64,000 nucleotides of DNA from Solenopsis invicta (GCF_016802725.1 NC_052679.1:2480001-2544000); one strand, 5' to 3'. Counted from the first letter of the stretch, positions 34,496-47,517 are shown. The notes: generated by a model from the letters alone, not told the origin. Numbers and translations are program-made.

Positions 34496-37254
34496 GTTAA
34501 ATTACCTTAATTTAATGTTATCATTTTTGTCTCGTTTTCTTCTTATGTTTCTCTTAAATTTCAAAAAGCGTATTTTATGCTTGAAAAATATTATTATAAT
34601 TTCTTTGCGACAAATGAAATTTTTACACGGCTCTGTTCGTCTCTCAGCGATTTCATACCTCCCTGATAGTGTTTCCTCCTGAAGCACTGCATTCCATTAA
34701 GAATAACTGCCGTATTAATTATATTCTTTCCCCACGGTCCGGAGGCAAAACGCGCGCGAATCGATACAGCCGACTACCTACCGCGATCCTCCGTGCGGGG
34801 TCGCCGGCACAACGCGGAGGATCTTAAAATAGGTGATTTCTATGCGAGACGAAGTAAGTACGTAAGCAGGTAGTCGAAGGTAACGCGATAACGTTCGAGA
34901 TCAGTTAACCCCGAAGACGCATGGTCCCGCCGAGGCGAGAAACCGTTTTCTCGAGAGAGGGTCTCGAGTATCTCGAGTCTCCTCGTGCTACTCGTCGGAC
35001 GCGGAAGAATAACATTTTACTGGTTGCCCGATCTGCTTGAAGGGATGACAGCTTTATCGCGGTGAAGGAGAGAGACGCTTTAGGTAAATGAAAAGAATCC
35101 ACGATCGATCGTCCTTTACGCGCGCTAAATATATGTCGCTCGTTTGAAACGCAACGAAATAGATGCAAGAACGCTCAGTTTCTATCCACGTGAAAATTGT
35201 GGTAAAAATCAAGACAGTATCGGTCTGTTCCTTTTAGTTGTATTTGCTGTACAATTAATTTTTTTTCCTTTTTCTCTCTAACGGAAAAAGAAAAGTAGGA
35301 AAGTGAACCATGCAAGAAGTTGAGTTAAAGACAAGAGACTTTATATATGATTAAATACGAGCCATGTGTTCTATTAACAATCTTAAATTATTATTCATGT
35401 TAAATAAATTCTTTACGTCGAACATTTATTCGCAGATATAAAAGTTCAAAATAAGATTGTTTAATTATTTATTACTTACTTAAGTAACTTTCGCTTAGCT
35501 TTCGATAAACTTCTATATGAATTAGAAGCTACAAATAACTGCCAGATATTTATTTCTCATATCGATCATTTTCTTTATTACATCTTTATAAGATTAATCA
35601 GTTTCATTAACACTTTATTAGAATCTTTTGATTTAAATCTTTTATTGTCATACAAATCAATTATAGAATATTTTATTTGTGTCATGAAATGGCATGTTGG
35701 ACCTTTTCATGCATGAGAGTCTATTTAATCAAGTAACTTTACTATGACGCAATATTTTCAATCGGGGAATCATCATCCGATTTTTTTTTATCACGGACAA
35801 TTATTCATTAACGGACGTTTTTATTTTTCCAATAATGTCTGACACTTATTGTTAACAATTTTGTTTTTAATTTTTTTTATTCATTCGCGGTTTATATCAA
35901 CTTTTGTAAAAAAAATTGTTTACTACTTGATTTATTTTTTTAACGCTAAAGACAGAATAATTATACGAACATATACTCAATTATTTTAGACTAAATCGAA
36001 TTTATTTTAATAAAGATCTTTTATGCTCGTTGTTTGATCTTTCCTTGCTTAAAATCAATTAATTTTGTTTGAGAGTTTTTTCTATTGCTATCTGTTCTTT
36101 TATTAAAGACGTAATTCGTTGATAAAATACCATGTTACGCTGAAACATAAACATATAGCTTAATCGGTTATCGTGCCGCTTTATCCGCGGGAAAGATTTC
36201 TCCCATGGTTCGGAATTTCGATTTGATATCGTGCAAATCTGTGCCATGGTCTGAGGAGCGTCTCGGCGATGCGTGTATTATGCAAAACGCCTCGAGGGGG
36301 ATGAAGTCAGGGCCGCGTGGGCCACCCTCGTCACGTATCGGCCATTACCGGCGCGGGAGGGGACCTACGCCAGAATCGCGGTTCGGCCCGGATGAAGCCG
36401 GGATCGTTTCGATATTGACTTTTCCCCGATGCGTCACGGATGACAAAAGATCCGGTGGGTCTATATTCGTTTATGACACTGGCAGATGCCGATAGGAACC
36501 GGAGCCAGACGAATCGGCTCGTTTACGCCGGTAATACCGATCACGGAAAGGCGCGACGGAGATTGAATGTTAGCGCTTGGCCTCGTTAGGGACACACGCC
36601 TCTCTATCTCTGTCCGTACGATTCACTTCCAATTTTCTAAAGCTCTCCTCAAATTTTGATGATATATAGGGTAAGTCAACGTGTAAAGAGACCAAAGTTA
36701 TCGAGATCGATGATATATTAGCTGTAACGCCTTTCTAAGCGTGTTATTAAAGTGAAGAAAGGAAACGCGTCTCCCTCCCGGATAATAGAATATATTAGAA
36801 CACCTCCATTTGAATGAGAAATTATAAAAGAGCGCAATATTGAATGTAAAGATTAGTATACATACAGGATGTTTCATAACGTGCGGACTTGATTTCAAAA
36901 ATTAATTTAGGATATGAAAATAACACCAAGAAGTTTATGTACATTATAAATTAATAGATTAATGAGTGTGGCTCATTTATCGAAATATAGAGAATTTTAT
37001 TAACGTTATAACAGGCAAAAAATACCAGATATTTATAATTTTTAATAATAAATTTTATTATTTTATTATTTTATTATTATAGATGAACATTATTTTCCTG
37101 TAATTATATTATTTATTCAACATTATAATATCTATTCAATAAAATTATAAACTATTATAATTTTTTACACTAATAAGTATTTTATATTTTTTGCTCATTT
37201 TATTAATAAAGTTAATTATCTCGCGATATAAAAAAATCAAATTGATCATAATTC
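34496..37254. other. Non-coding region
   Basis: CpG-rich at 34,730-35,180 and 36,170-36,600, AT-rich elsewhere. The ORF at 36,205-36,495 is unconvincing. A short inverted pair lies at 34,785-34,821 (GATCCTCCG, CGGAGGATC). Confidence 0.45.
36862..36960 (+). repeat. Possible transposon end (TACAGGATGTTTCATAACG)
   Basis: TACAGGATGTTTCATAACG followed by AT-rich DNA resembles the ACAGGGTGTTY ends seen in this window at 16,140-16,160. No partner end was found, so this may be a solo or truncated end. Confidence 0.35.
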
Positions 37255-37380
37255 TTGGAAAGAACGATTTTGCTAAAGTATCTAAAAATTTAGTTGGATA
37301 CAGATCGGAAAAAAAATTTTGCTAGGCCATCAAAATAATTATGTTGGACTCTCAAACTGAATCGCTGGAATGTCAAAATT
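37255..37380 (+). repeat. Partial copy of the GAAAGAACGATTTTGC family
   Basis: TTGGAAAGAACGATTTTGCT, then ACAGATCGGAAAAAAAATTT, CATCAAAATAATTATGTTGG and GGAATGTCAAAATTTTTTAC follow the order of the 39,398 copy. The right terminal repeat is missing. Confidence 0.6.
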
Positions 37381-37668
37381 TTTTACAGCGTATCAGCAGA
37401 ATTTTAAAGAAATGCAGTAAATAGTGCAATCAATAGCTTCTTTACCACGCACGATTTCATCATCATTACCTCGAGAGATAACGTAGATGCGACGTTATAA
37501 CGATGCGATTAAACCAGAACTCTACAAAAGACTCGAATTACTGTCACGCAATTTTCCGTATACCATTTATCAGATCGGAATTTTAGGGAAGTCCAGTTGC
37601 AAAAGTCGATGCAACCAGCATTCCCTTTCCCCGTATGATTCGACGTTATCTCGCAAGATAACGAAGGT

Positions 37669-37884
37669 GTGCAATATTCCTCGTTGATGACGTTAGCCGC
37701 TTCTAGAGAAGCGTTATCGGAGCCCGGCACTAGTACCTTTTCTTCCACACGTGATGATCGAGGAAGGACATCAGTTGCGAAGCGCAGTGTCTCGGGTGGC
37801 CTTGGCTACCGGGTACCTCGAAACATAGCCGACTCGAGCAGCGACGAAAGCGATATCACTGAGATATCACCTCGCGTGGTATAG
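37669..37884 (+). other. Weak candidate coding segment (Ser/Asp-rich)
   Basis: This frame ends ...SSDESDITEISPRVV and includes AKRSVSGGLGYRVPRNIAD. Its amino-acid mix is more protein-like than that of other ORFs here, which are Arg/Ser-rich. However, no clear acceptor or polyadenylation signal was found, and the region shows no codon periodicity that I can judge by eye. It could be a terminal exon or chance. Confidence 0.2.
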
Positions 37885-39397
37885 CGTTGATACCACGGTG
37901 GATCAAAATAACGCGGCGCGGCCAACGAGAAGTAAAGTGAACGTTCGCGAACGATGTTACTCGAGTCCCCTTGCACATGGAATATTCTCGCGTCTCGCGG
38001 AGATAAGCAGCGCTTAGATTAGAAGCCTTAGATTCGAAATCTTAAAACAAGCGGACGTAAGCTCGCGCTTTTCGTGTAATGTAACGACACATGGCGCGTG
38101 AGAGAAAATTGTTGAATTCGTTATCTGAAATTATCAAGAATATGTTTTATTCGTTTGACGTCAGGAAATAAGAAAAGTTGTAACTACTTGAAGTATAAAA
38201 TCTCTATTATGTCCATTAATCTCGATTATCCAGATAGATTATCCAGATAGGCAACGAGTGCTAATGAAAATTATATCGAGGCTAACAGACCGTAGCTCGC
38301 AACTGCGCAACTTGCAGATGAGCGCTAAGAGGCAAAAAGTCTCTTCGTACAGGAAATGCGCTCTTTCATTCGCCCACACACGGCCGCGCATCTACCTCGA
38401 TATATAGCTCGCGTGCTCGAAGGCTAAATCTAAGGAAGACGTCGAATAAGCTTTCCGTTTTCGCACCCTAGTCTAGCGGGTCCTGAAAAATTACCTGACA
38501 CGTCATGAGCCCATTTGTTTGCGGCGTGATACGGAGGCACGTGTTCAAGAGACTAGAGAGTCGGCCATCCTGAGTCCCCTTTTTCCTCCTCCTCCTCGTC
38601 CTCCTTTTTCTCTTCCTCCTCCTTCTTCTGTTTCTCTCCCTCCTCCTTCTCTCTGCCGAGCGGTTAACTCGCTCTATTTTGTCGCGGGATACTTTTCGGT
38701 AGGAAGCGCTTTTCGTCGCGGCGCGGCGAACGTGACCCGAGTAAGAGCCCGCGAGATAAGCCGAGCGGGTAATAGCTTTCGGTCGTGACACTTGCGCCAT
38801 GTTCGGAGTCCCGGATGAGATTCCGGAAGCTGGACCGTAGCCACATTACTAGTGCAACATACCGTGTCCCGTCTGGTACTTTTCCGTCTTTACGCGCTTG
38901 CGACGAGAAAAGTCGTTGGGCTGATGACTTTCTACGGCGTACAGCGTCTACGAGCACAATCCATGCATCAGATGTATCGCCAGTCCGATATTTTTTAAAC
39001 GCCAATGAAACTCATCTTTATGTTTTTTATGTTAGTGCAAATGAATTTTGCCACGTTGTTCTTCACCATTAAATATTAAAGTATCAAATTCAAATCAATT
39101 CCTTGCGTTAAATAACTTTGATTTTTCAAACTTTACACGCTTAATACGAAAAATGTAATTAAAAGCCAGCCTCATCTGATCAAATTCAACATTTCTTGAA
39201 TTAAATTATTTTCCAATTCCATTGTTTTAGTTAAATTAATATAAGTAAGAGCAATAGTGATCTATAGAAATAATTAAAAATAACAAAGATTTTAGAAATA
39301 ATTAAGATTTTATAATAAATTGAAAAATTGTTTTCATGTTTTGGAAATAATAGAGATAAGTTTACTCATCTTTCGTAATCATTACTTATATAACTAT
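37885..39397. other. Non-coding region with a polypyrimidine tract
   Basis: Bases 38,576-38,660 are almost pure pyrimidine (CCT/CTT repeats), capable in principle of triplex formation; they give proline/serine or arginine/lysine ORFs by composition. A direct repeat GATTATCCAGATA occurs twice at about 38,224-38,250. Confidence 0.45.
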
Positions 39398-39609
39398 ATG
39401 GAAAGAACGATTTTGCTGAAATTACAGATCTGAAAATAAATATGTTGAATCATCAAAATAATTATATTTACTGAAATTAATTTTTATAATGTCAAAACAT
39501 TTTGCAGTAATATCATTATATGTTCAAGCTTCATTATGGTCCAACATAAAATTATTTTCTGATCTAGCTAAGCGTTTAGATGCTGCAATAAAATTATTCT
39601 TTCTGTGTA
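39398..39609. mobile_element. GAAAGAACGATTTTGC family MITE, most complete copy
   Basis: The left end ATGGAAAGAACGATTTTGCT pairs with the inverse of the right end (ACACAGAAAGAATAATTTTA, TTGCAGCATCTAAA). ACAGATCTGAAAATAA on the left matches the inverse of TTATTTTCTGATCTAGC on the right. The element is 212 bases and is dispersed as three other copies in this window. Confidence 0.7.
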
Positions 39610-40782
39610 CATGCTGAGAAGAGATTCCTATTTTTTTTTAATCTTCTTTTTTTCCAATTTTTGCCTTATTTCTTGCGTATCGATTATCTCATTATCTGGC
39701 ATAATGTACAGCGCAGTTATATTAATGATCATTCGACACTTACGAATGACTTTATCGACCACGTCCAGTCGCCCACGCATTAATTCCCGAACGGGGATCA
39801 TCCGTTAGGAAAATCTCGCGAAGATTGAACGTCAGCTGGTGCTCTCCGAACACGCCGAGTAGTACGTGTTGCACTCGCTCTTCCCAAGCCTTGCACGGGC
39901 TGACGGCTAATGCGACCTTATCATGCGTATGTAATGAAACCATTAGGAGGCTTACGTCAGTCCACGCGCGTTCCTTTACGTTGAATTAGAAATTCACCGC
40001 TTCTTGCGCGCTGTTGCACGCCTACCACGGCGTCGCCCCTCAGGCTGAGGAGGGCGAGGGCCGAGCCTACGTCGATAATGCACTTATAAGCGCTGACTTT
40101 CTCGGCAATCTTTCCCACATAAGCTCATTACACTCCGGCTTCGCTTTTTTAACGTCACCTGCCTGATATCCTCAGAATTCTAACAAATGTTACTGCGCTA
40201 TCATGCAGCCGAGGGACGATAGCTTTCCCATAATCGCGGCTGTATAGCTTGAGCAAAGTACCGTAAACACGCATGCTTCTAGAAATTCCGTAGCTCTCAT
40301 AAGATCTACGAAAAAAAAGTTTCTTTACGCGGTGAAAGGAGTATTACACGTGTTGAATTTGAATGTTTTTGATATAGGGATATTAAACCGTTAAAGAGGA
40401 GCCGATGAAAGAGACGGCCGCGCCCGACGATTAATCGCTGTGACCGTGCGCGCGCGCGCGCGCGCGTTAATTGATCGGCGATCGATCGCGCGTGCCACGT
40501 ACGATCGATTAACGCGCGCGGTCTGTTTAGAAACGACGGCTCGGCCCATATTCGCGTGCGAGATTACAGCCGGTTTTCGCCGGGATCGTGACGCAAAAAC
40601 TCGTTGATTGGAATCTCGGTGGACGTCTCGCAGGACACACGGCCGCGCGGCTGGAGCTACCTGGAGAGAACCAGTCGTGGAAGCGGTTTTCTTTGAGGTT
40701 TCCTGCGCACCGCCCCGCGCTGACAACACCCGAAACGCTTTGATTCCGGCCGAACGAAGGAGGAACGGCGCGTCGCGGCCTT

Positions 40783-40810
40783 GCCAATAAATTATGGAAT
40801 ATTTATTGGC
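40783..40810. promoter_or_regulatory. Perfect 10-base inverted repeat with CCAAT-like core
   Basis: GCCAATAAAT (40,783-40,792) and ATTTATTGGC (40,801-40,810) are exact inverses with an 8-base spacer, inside a CpG-rich patch (40,400-40,920). It could be a dimeric factor site or a hairpin. Confidence 0.35.
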
Positions 40811-42618
40811 CTGCGATTCCCCTTATGATCGGGATCGCCGGCCGGCCGGCGCGGCGCGGCGTCTCGTCGCGACCGCATTGCGCCACCGGTCAGAATTTCC
40901 GTTCGCTGCATGCCCCCAAATCTGATAATGTCAATAAAGAGTTCTCCACGAATTCTTTATTGAGGAAGAACTCAAAAATCCAATGATATAAAATTGCGCA
41001 AATTTATTATCGCGTAACACGATAGATCTTTTAAACAATTTCATGGTCTCTCTAGTGATTTTTTAATGTCCTTAGATCCTGGAATTGTCCTGAAATTTAA
41101 TGTATCCTGGAAAATTGAAAAAAACTCTGGAATTTTTGTTATTTTTTTCTATTCTAAAAAAATCGAATTTATAATCTATTTTGTTCGCAATAGTCGATAT
41201 AACGAAGCGATTGCAAAAGAAAAAAGGAGACCAAGCGAAAGAATTGCGAGATATTGAAGAGCCAAAGAAACTTGTGAAAGAATAAAAAAAATAAGAAAAA
41301 AGTAATTTTAAATTAAACTTTAAAAGCAAGTGCGGATATTGAAAATCAGATTAAAAATTTAATGAAACGGCAATAAATTTTTCATTTTTAATTATAAGCA
41401 ACTTACTAATAGAAAAGTTAAATTTAATTAAATTAAAAAATTCTTAAATTCTAAAGTGGAATATAGCAGAGAAATTATCATTAGTATTGAATGTTCGTTT
41501 GATATTTTTATAAAGCAATAAATAATATTGTTCCAAATTTGTTTGTTTTTTAATTCATTCGTTATATAGAATCACAATTTCAATACATAACAAAATATTA
41601 TTAATGAAAATTAATTAACCAGGAAAAAGAAGAATTTTGATCCTGGAATGTTCTAGAAATATCTTTGAATTGACTGAGCCAGATATCGCTAGACACCATG
41701 AATTTTTTCCGAGCGACTATTTTTCGTTTCTCTCTCTCTTTATCTTTTATCGGTTTTCTAATTTCATCAACACTCTGCCTCGTTGTTTACCGAACAACTT
41801 ATTTTTTCTTTATACACTTGACTATTTTCAGTGTTTAACGATCTTATTCCGTAGTATCGCTATTCTTTATATTAATTGTAAACGTTAATGATCAAACAGT
41901 CCTTCTTTTAATAATCGAAATTTCAAGCGGTTTCCTTTATCCATTAATTTTTCACGCTCCAGGCTCCGCATATATCAAATCCATCACGCCGTCGCGCTTT
42001 TTCCTCCTTCTGCTGGGAAAAGGAGGAATGAACTTGTAGGCCCCCTCACGCTTCCCATAATCCTGCTACATAATAGCTACGCCCGTGACATAAACGCAGC
42101 AGCACGGTTAAAGCATACAACAGGCACGCGTTTCGCACTTTATACTCGTACTTTCCGTCTCTTCCATATCATTTAAGAATCTGCGCTGGCGGCGCATAAA
42201 ATTACGAGCGGGGATATGCTTATATTCGAGACACGAACGCGCACGGGATGGAGAACGGGAGAGGATGAGAGGAAGAGAGAGAAAGAGAGAGGAAATCGCG
42301 ATGAATTGATGGGGGAGGGGGAGGGGAAGGCGAACACGGAGGGCGGAAGCGGTGGTACTTCGAACGAGGCGGAATGAAGGCCCTGGGTAGGGAGGGAGAA
42401 GAAAAAATGTGATTTAAAATAATTATAAACGCATTACTCGGCCGGTCGGTCTGCCGAACGCGGCCGGGTAGACGAGATTGTAATCTCCATGATTTGTTAT
42501 GCCATTGTTGACGCCTAATGAGGCAGGTAGGGTGCGTATATATACGTACCCGCGGACATCTTCCATTGCTCCAAGTCGGCCGTACGCTTTGGAGCAAGGT
42601 TTATCGGACCGTGCAGTC

Positions 42619-42700
42619 CAGTGGCGGATTTACAGTCTTAAGAAACGAAAGGATGTTTAGGGGGGCCCCTGTGTAACGCGGAGCATAATAATTTTACAGC
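42619..42700 (+). repeat. Possible solo end of a hAT-like element
   Basis: CAGTGGCGGATTTACAG followed by a GGGGGGCCCC stretch resembles the CAGTGGCGGAT ends known for many insect hAT-type non-autonomous elements. No inverse partner was found within about 2 kb to the right. This is recognition by end motif only. Confidence 0.35.
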
Positions 42701-43160
42701 AGTCAAACTTGTCACGTAATAAAACTAGATAGAAACGTTAAGACAAGAAGTGGCTACGACATGTACAGATCGCTGTTTTTAACTTGATTTTTAATACAGA
42801 CAGTAATTGCTATGCGGGAATTGTGCACGTTACACAGACCTGCGAGTGCATAATCTTATCCCGGGGCGTAACAATCGTGTTGCAATTCAGAAGAATTTCT
42901 TTACTTTTTATTTTCTTTTTTATCTTATAATTTTTCTTATTATTTTATTATAAGATTTTATTAAATATCTTGTAATCTTATTTTGTATTACATCATCTTT
43001 ATAATGTGATTTTTATAATATATTCCTTAAATACTTAAAAGAAAAGGTAACTGTAAAAAAAAGATTATCTATATAAGAAAGATTTTGAATCTCTCTAGAT
43101 ATTAGCTTATTATATTACCCGGAAATAATCACCTCATTTTTTGCGTAAACGATCCTGCAA

Positions 43161-43288
43161 GCCTATTCTATAACTTTTTACGACAGTTTCGTTATCATTA
43201 TAACGTCATTGCGCAGATATACGATAAGAAAGCTACGTTATGACGTTGAAGCGATAATGAAACTGTCGTTAAAAGTTACAGAATAGGC
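43161..43288. mobile_element. 128-base MITE nested in repeat family A copy 3
   Basis: The left ~50 bases (GCCTATTCTATAACTTTTTA, CGACAGTTTCGTTATC, AACGTCAT) are the inverse of the right ~50 (ATGACGTT, GATAATGAAACTGTCG, AAAAGTTACAGAATAGGC) with a few mismatches. Copies 1 and 2 of the host repeat lack it. CCTG occurs just before and just after it, a possible target duplication. Confidence 0.8.
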
Positions 43289-44088
43289 CTGTTGAGACGA
43301 TTTTTGCACTCCAGTTAAAAGTCATTGTTATTAATTACATATAGTACATTATTGATATTTAAGGACATTATGTATATAGATAATTAATATTTCCTGAAAA
43401 AAGTAAAGAGAAATCTAGAAAATATTAAACAAACTTCAGAAAAGGCATATTAAGCATCTTAAGATGTTCTAAAAAATGAAGAAATCAGTTAATAAAATTT
43501 GTATTGTGAGTATGTTACGTCAGGATTATATATTGGAAGGTTCATAAAGAGAACAGATCTTAGAGAAAAAAGAAATATATTATAGAATATTCATTTTTCA
43601 GCAATTTAAAATAAGGCTAAATCTCTATTATATAAAGTTCTATATTATACACTGTAAAATAATTTTCTCCAAATTACCCATTATAATAGATAAAGTTACT
43701 AAACAGTGATAAATTTCCACGCATTTGTAAATTTGCAATATACAAGGATAAGATCAATTTTGTAATTTGTAAATAAACAGATTGCAGATGTAAATTTGCA
43801 ACATGTATGGAAAATTATAGAAATGATAGTGTTTTGCAATTGTATTACGTATTATACATTCAAATATTGTCTCTCTATCATGTTATAAATAATAGAATGA
43901 CTACTTATTGTGCCCACACATAGTGATGCCAGGTGGGCAGAGTTTTCGCGTATGCACAGTGAACGTTAATCGCATTATATTTCACAGCGATATATGGAAT
44001 ATTGTTGTACTACGTAAAGTTATAACAAATTAGATAAGTGCATATAATATTTATATATTCTGTTTATACGTAATTTTCTGTATAAAAT

Positions 44089-44091
<3 letters not shown>

Positions 44092-44130
<39 letters not shown>
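44092..44130 (+). repeat. (AT)n microsatellite
   Basis: About 19 uninterrupted AT units within repeat family A copy 3. Confidence 0.95.
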
Positions 44131-44131
<1 letters not shown>

Positions 44132-44700
44132 CTCAATAAGAGCAAATCTACATATTTTTTGTGGAATTACATAATTTTTATAAAATTACATGATTTTTTT
44201 TATATTTACGTGACTAATCGTGTCATTTTTACATCTATTATATGTAAATTTACTGAATTTTTTTACAGTGTATTCGCAAAATATTTTATTTTTTTATATT
44301 TATTCATTATATTATATAATTATTTGAGGTATTTTTAATAAAAATAAACATTTATAGAAATATGATATAAACTTTTTGTAATGTATATACATAAAGATAT
44401 TAATAGCTGTCAATACTTTTCACGTAATTAAAACGTCATTCTCATATTATTGTTTCAAATTTGTAATATAAACTCTTATCGTACTTGATTGATTTTATAA
44501 ACGTAAGCGATCATCTAGAGTGTTTTCTACATCCCAGCTAGTTTCAACAGATCGTATGTAAATATATGAGTCATAACTTATTTCTATTGTACAAATGGTC
44601 TCGGAATCTTCGAGTGAAAGGTAGATATGGATTTGAATCAGTAAAAGAATTTGTTGTGACATGAGCTTCGTTTTTTCGACGCTGGTGAAAGACAGGTGAC

Positions 44701-45311
44701 TATTCTCGGAATAAAAAAAAAAAAATACATGTATACAGAAAAATAGAATAACAATAGATAATGAAGGCTGTGGCAACGACCTTTTAGAAAACGCAGTTGA
44801 AATTTAAATGAGAGATCGTAAGTGTCACGGCATTAGGGCTAAACGTCGTCACGCCGCGCGAACGACGGCGCTCTTATCGAAAAAAAGGGGCGACGCTCGC
44901 TCTTGGACTAAATACGTCCGCGCAAAACGAGATATTCGATTTTCCGCGGGAGTGCCCGCGGCGCAGGCAGATGCAGGCGAGTCGCGTGCCAAAAATGTGC
45001 CACCGCGCGCGAGAGATACGTAAGTACCGTTTTAAACTCGCGCTTCTAGAACGAGCTTTCCCCAGTTAATCCGTCCAGCGCACCAAATATCCGTCGTCGA
45101 GTTGGCGAACTCGTCGAGAATAACGACACACGTACTAATACGCGAGTACTCTTCAAGAGTCGTTCGGAGCGTATCACGAGGACGTACGACAGATTCCGCG
45201 AGCCCGATCAATCTCCGAAAAGATCCCCGTTAAGCACAGCTCTCAAAACATCAATCGATCATTCCCAATCTCTTTCAGAATTCTTTCCTCTCCGCGTAAC
45301 AGAAAGCGCAA
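44701..45311. other. CpG-rich patch ending in a strong donor-like site
   Basis: An open plus-strand frame through 44,808-45,019 ends at GATAC|GTAAGTACC (donor at 45,020). The residues are Arg/Ala-rich and no family is recognised, so this is at best an untranslated or novel exon. Confidence 0.25.
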
Positions 45312-45886
45312 TTAAGGATGTATCGGATATACGGTTCCTGCAAAGTAATTAAAATTTGAAAATGTGTTTAATATTGACACTTCAAATAAACTATGTACAT
45401 ATGAAAGTTGTATGAATAAGATTATATTTTTATTTAATGACATATTCTCATAATTTATTTACTCTATTTCTTATTAAAAATTGAATTGTTTTTTACAATA
45501 ATGAGAATCTCAATTTTTTTATGTAAGTACTTTGAATATTCAAGATGATTTATTACGATAGTCTGTTTAGTTATTTTGTAAATAAATAAATAAATTTTGT
45601 TTATTTTACAGAACTGATCTCTGCATCGCAATGAAACTTTACATAAATCATCTAGTACATTTCAAGTACTTGAATAAAAGAATTTAGACTTTTCCATTAT
45701 TTATTTTATTATTTCATTATTAATTATATTTTTATTAGAGCACGTGTCTACTTCTTATTGAAATAACTTCTTATCCAGATAAAAAATTGCCGCCAAATTT
45801 TTTCTGCTACTTTCAAACGCAATATAAAACAATCTGTAATTTTTTAATAATTTTCTCAACATTGAGAAATGTCTTATACATCCTGT
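45312..45886. mobile_element. AAGGATGTAT inverted-repeat element, copy 2
   Basis: It begins AAGGATGTATCGGATATACG and ends GTCTTATACATCCTG, inverse ends. Internal words CAGAACTGATCTCTGCATCG, TTACATAAATCATCT and CAAGTACTTGAATAAAAGAA are inverse matches to copy 1, so the two copies are oppositely oriented, about 31 kb apart. Confidence 0.7.
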
Positions 45887-46994
45887 ACATTAAAAACGGT
45901 AGATGTAGTAACGTTTAGATCATTTATCTGATTGGAAGGTTGATGGATACGTTTGCAGCAATCCTATAATTCCAAGATAAATAAATAATATTTTCGTTTG
46001 CGTCTCTCTCCCGTCAAAGGTGCGATACGGTCGCCACATAAAGTGGTACATCGTCTCGTTTCCACGTTCTCGTTGCAGCTACGCGCGTTGTGCATACGCG
46101 CAACGCTCACTGACCCAACGCAATCTTTCGAGCGGTCATAATTATCAACCGTGTTCCGAAGTGTGGGATACCTTCCGAGAAATATTATTACTCTCCGGTC
46201 TCGCGGGAGTTTTCGTAATCGCATTTGCGACACGTGTGCAACCGATCGGTTCGCTACCATTACGGAATTAATATCAGCGATGGTGAATTTCCCAATTTCG
46301 TTTTTTGATTTATAGAATCACTCGTAATCTGCCAAAAGATCGCTAATTGCAGGTGCTGTCACGCGGAGATGGAAAGATATATCAGAAATAACGCAGAGGA
46401 GTGTAGTTATAAATAAATAAGATCGCGAATAATTAACGCCTTAATCGTATAATTAAGTAAGCTACTAGATAAACTCGCGCACGTACACAGAGAAGATAAA
46501 TCATATCTAAGAAAACACAGCTGCTTATGCGTTATTATTATCGGTCGCAAACTTTACGGTTTAGCTTTCTATACTAGTGTGTCGCGGTTTAAAGTTTCGA
46601 GATGAAATTAATCTAAGGAAAAACGTGCGACGCAATATCGACCCTTATCGATTTTTGCGATTTGCGCAAAGTGTTCAAGGAGGAAAATGGCCAAAGGCGC
46701 GGATGCGAGATTGAGCGAAGGATGAATGTATACATATGAATTCGATTCGAATGAAGCGGACGGAGTCGCCGGGGAGATTTATGCGCGCCCCCGAATAAAA
46801 TTCAAGCGGGCAAAGAGTTTCGGTGCAGCCACCACACGTTTACGAGCACCAAAACCAGTTCTCGAGGAGGCAGGCAAAAGCGGACGTCGTCGTCGCGTAG
46901 TTACCTACGGTTCTGGATCCAGGGAGCGTACGAGCGGGACAAGGGCCCGTGGATCTAAGAGAAGTAATCCCGCCGCGGGCGCTCTAGAAAAAGG

Positions 46995-46998
<4 letters not shown>

Positions 46999-47034
<36 letters not shown>
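46999..47034 (+). repeat. (GA)n microsatellite
   Basis: About 18 GA units. Confidence 0.95.
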
Positions 47035-47036
<2 letters not shown>

Positions 47037-47517
47037 TCGGGATCCCCCATCTACGATCCGATGAAATGATAAGCTGCTGCTTGCGTCGTAAAACCATCGA
47101 TGCGCCGTTTTCCCTCCACGCAGGTCTTGTGTATCGCCACCTTAACTCTAAATTGCGCCTCCGTGTCGTCTTGAAGCTCGTTAATTGCTGATAGTTTGTA
47201 GATTAAGTGATTTAAGAGAGGGAGAGAGAGTTTATCTAAATTCCCCGCCGAGACTCGATGTCCTTCGGTTAATATCATTTCTCAGCGTTCCAGTCAATTA
47301 TTCGATAATATATATAGATTAGATGAATTAGATGGCGCGAGCAACATAATTCCAGAACCGCTCGTCAAAACTGCTGGGAAAACTAGTTTTGCTGCGCTGA
47401 CTCTTCTCTTTTACAACTGGTTTCACGAAAATCGATTAACCGTCGAATAATTAATTTTATTGAATACGAATTACAATGTCTCTAATACGACAACCAAGAT
47501 TAATGAAACGGCGATAA

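Larger units (their letters stand above)
39610..43119. other. Non-coding region
   Basis: CpG-rich at 39,750-40,080 and 40,390-40,920, including an alternating (CG)n tract at 40,448-40,466 followed by TTAATTGATCGG. AT-rich 40,940-41,960. Purine-rich 42,240-42,410. Repeated TCCTGGAA words appear near 41,075-41,140 and 41,640. No coding exon. Confidence 0.45.
43120..44700 (+). repeat. Interspersed repeat family A, copy 3 (expanded, interrupted)
   Basis: It carries the same landmarks: AATAATCACCTCATTTTTTG, GTTAAAAGTCATTGTTAT, AATATTAAACAAACTTC, GAAATCAGTTAATAAAAT, ATGAGTCATAACTTATTTC, GAATCTTCGAGTG and TTCGACGCTGG. It is about 700 bases longer than the others because of a nested small element at 43,161-43,288, a (TA)n tract at 44,092-44,130, and extra AT-rich DNA between about 43,640 and 44,260. 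Confidence 0.75.

Noticed and set aside
40020..40080. GC-rich hairpin resembling a small structured RNA
   Set aside because: Stem CGCCC/CTCAG with CTGAG/GAGGGCG leaves almost no loop and lacks tRNA or known microRNA features.
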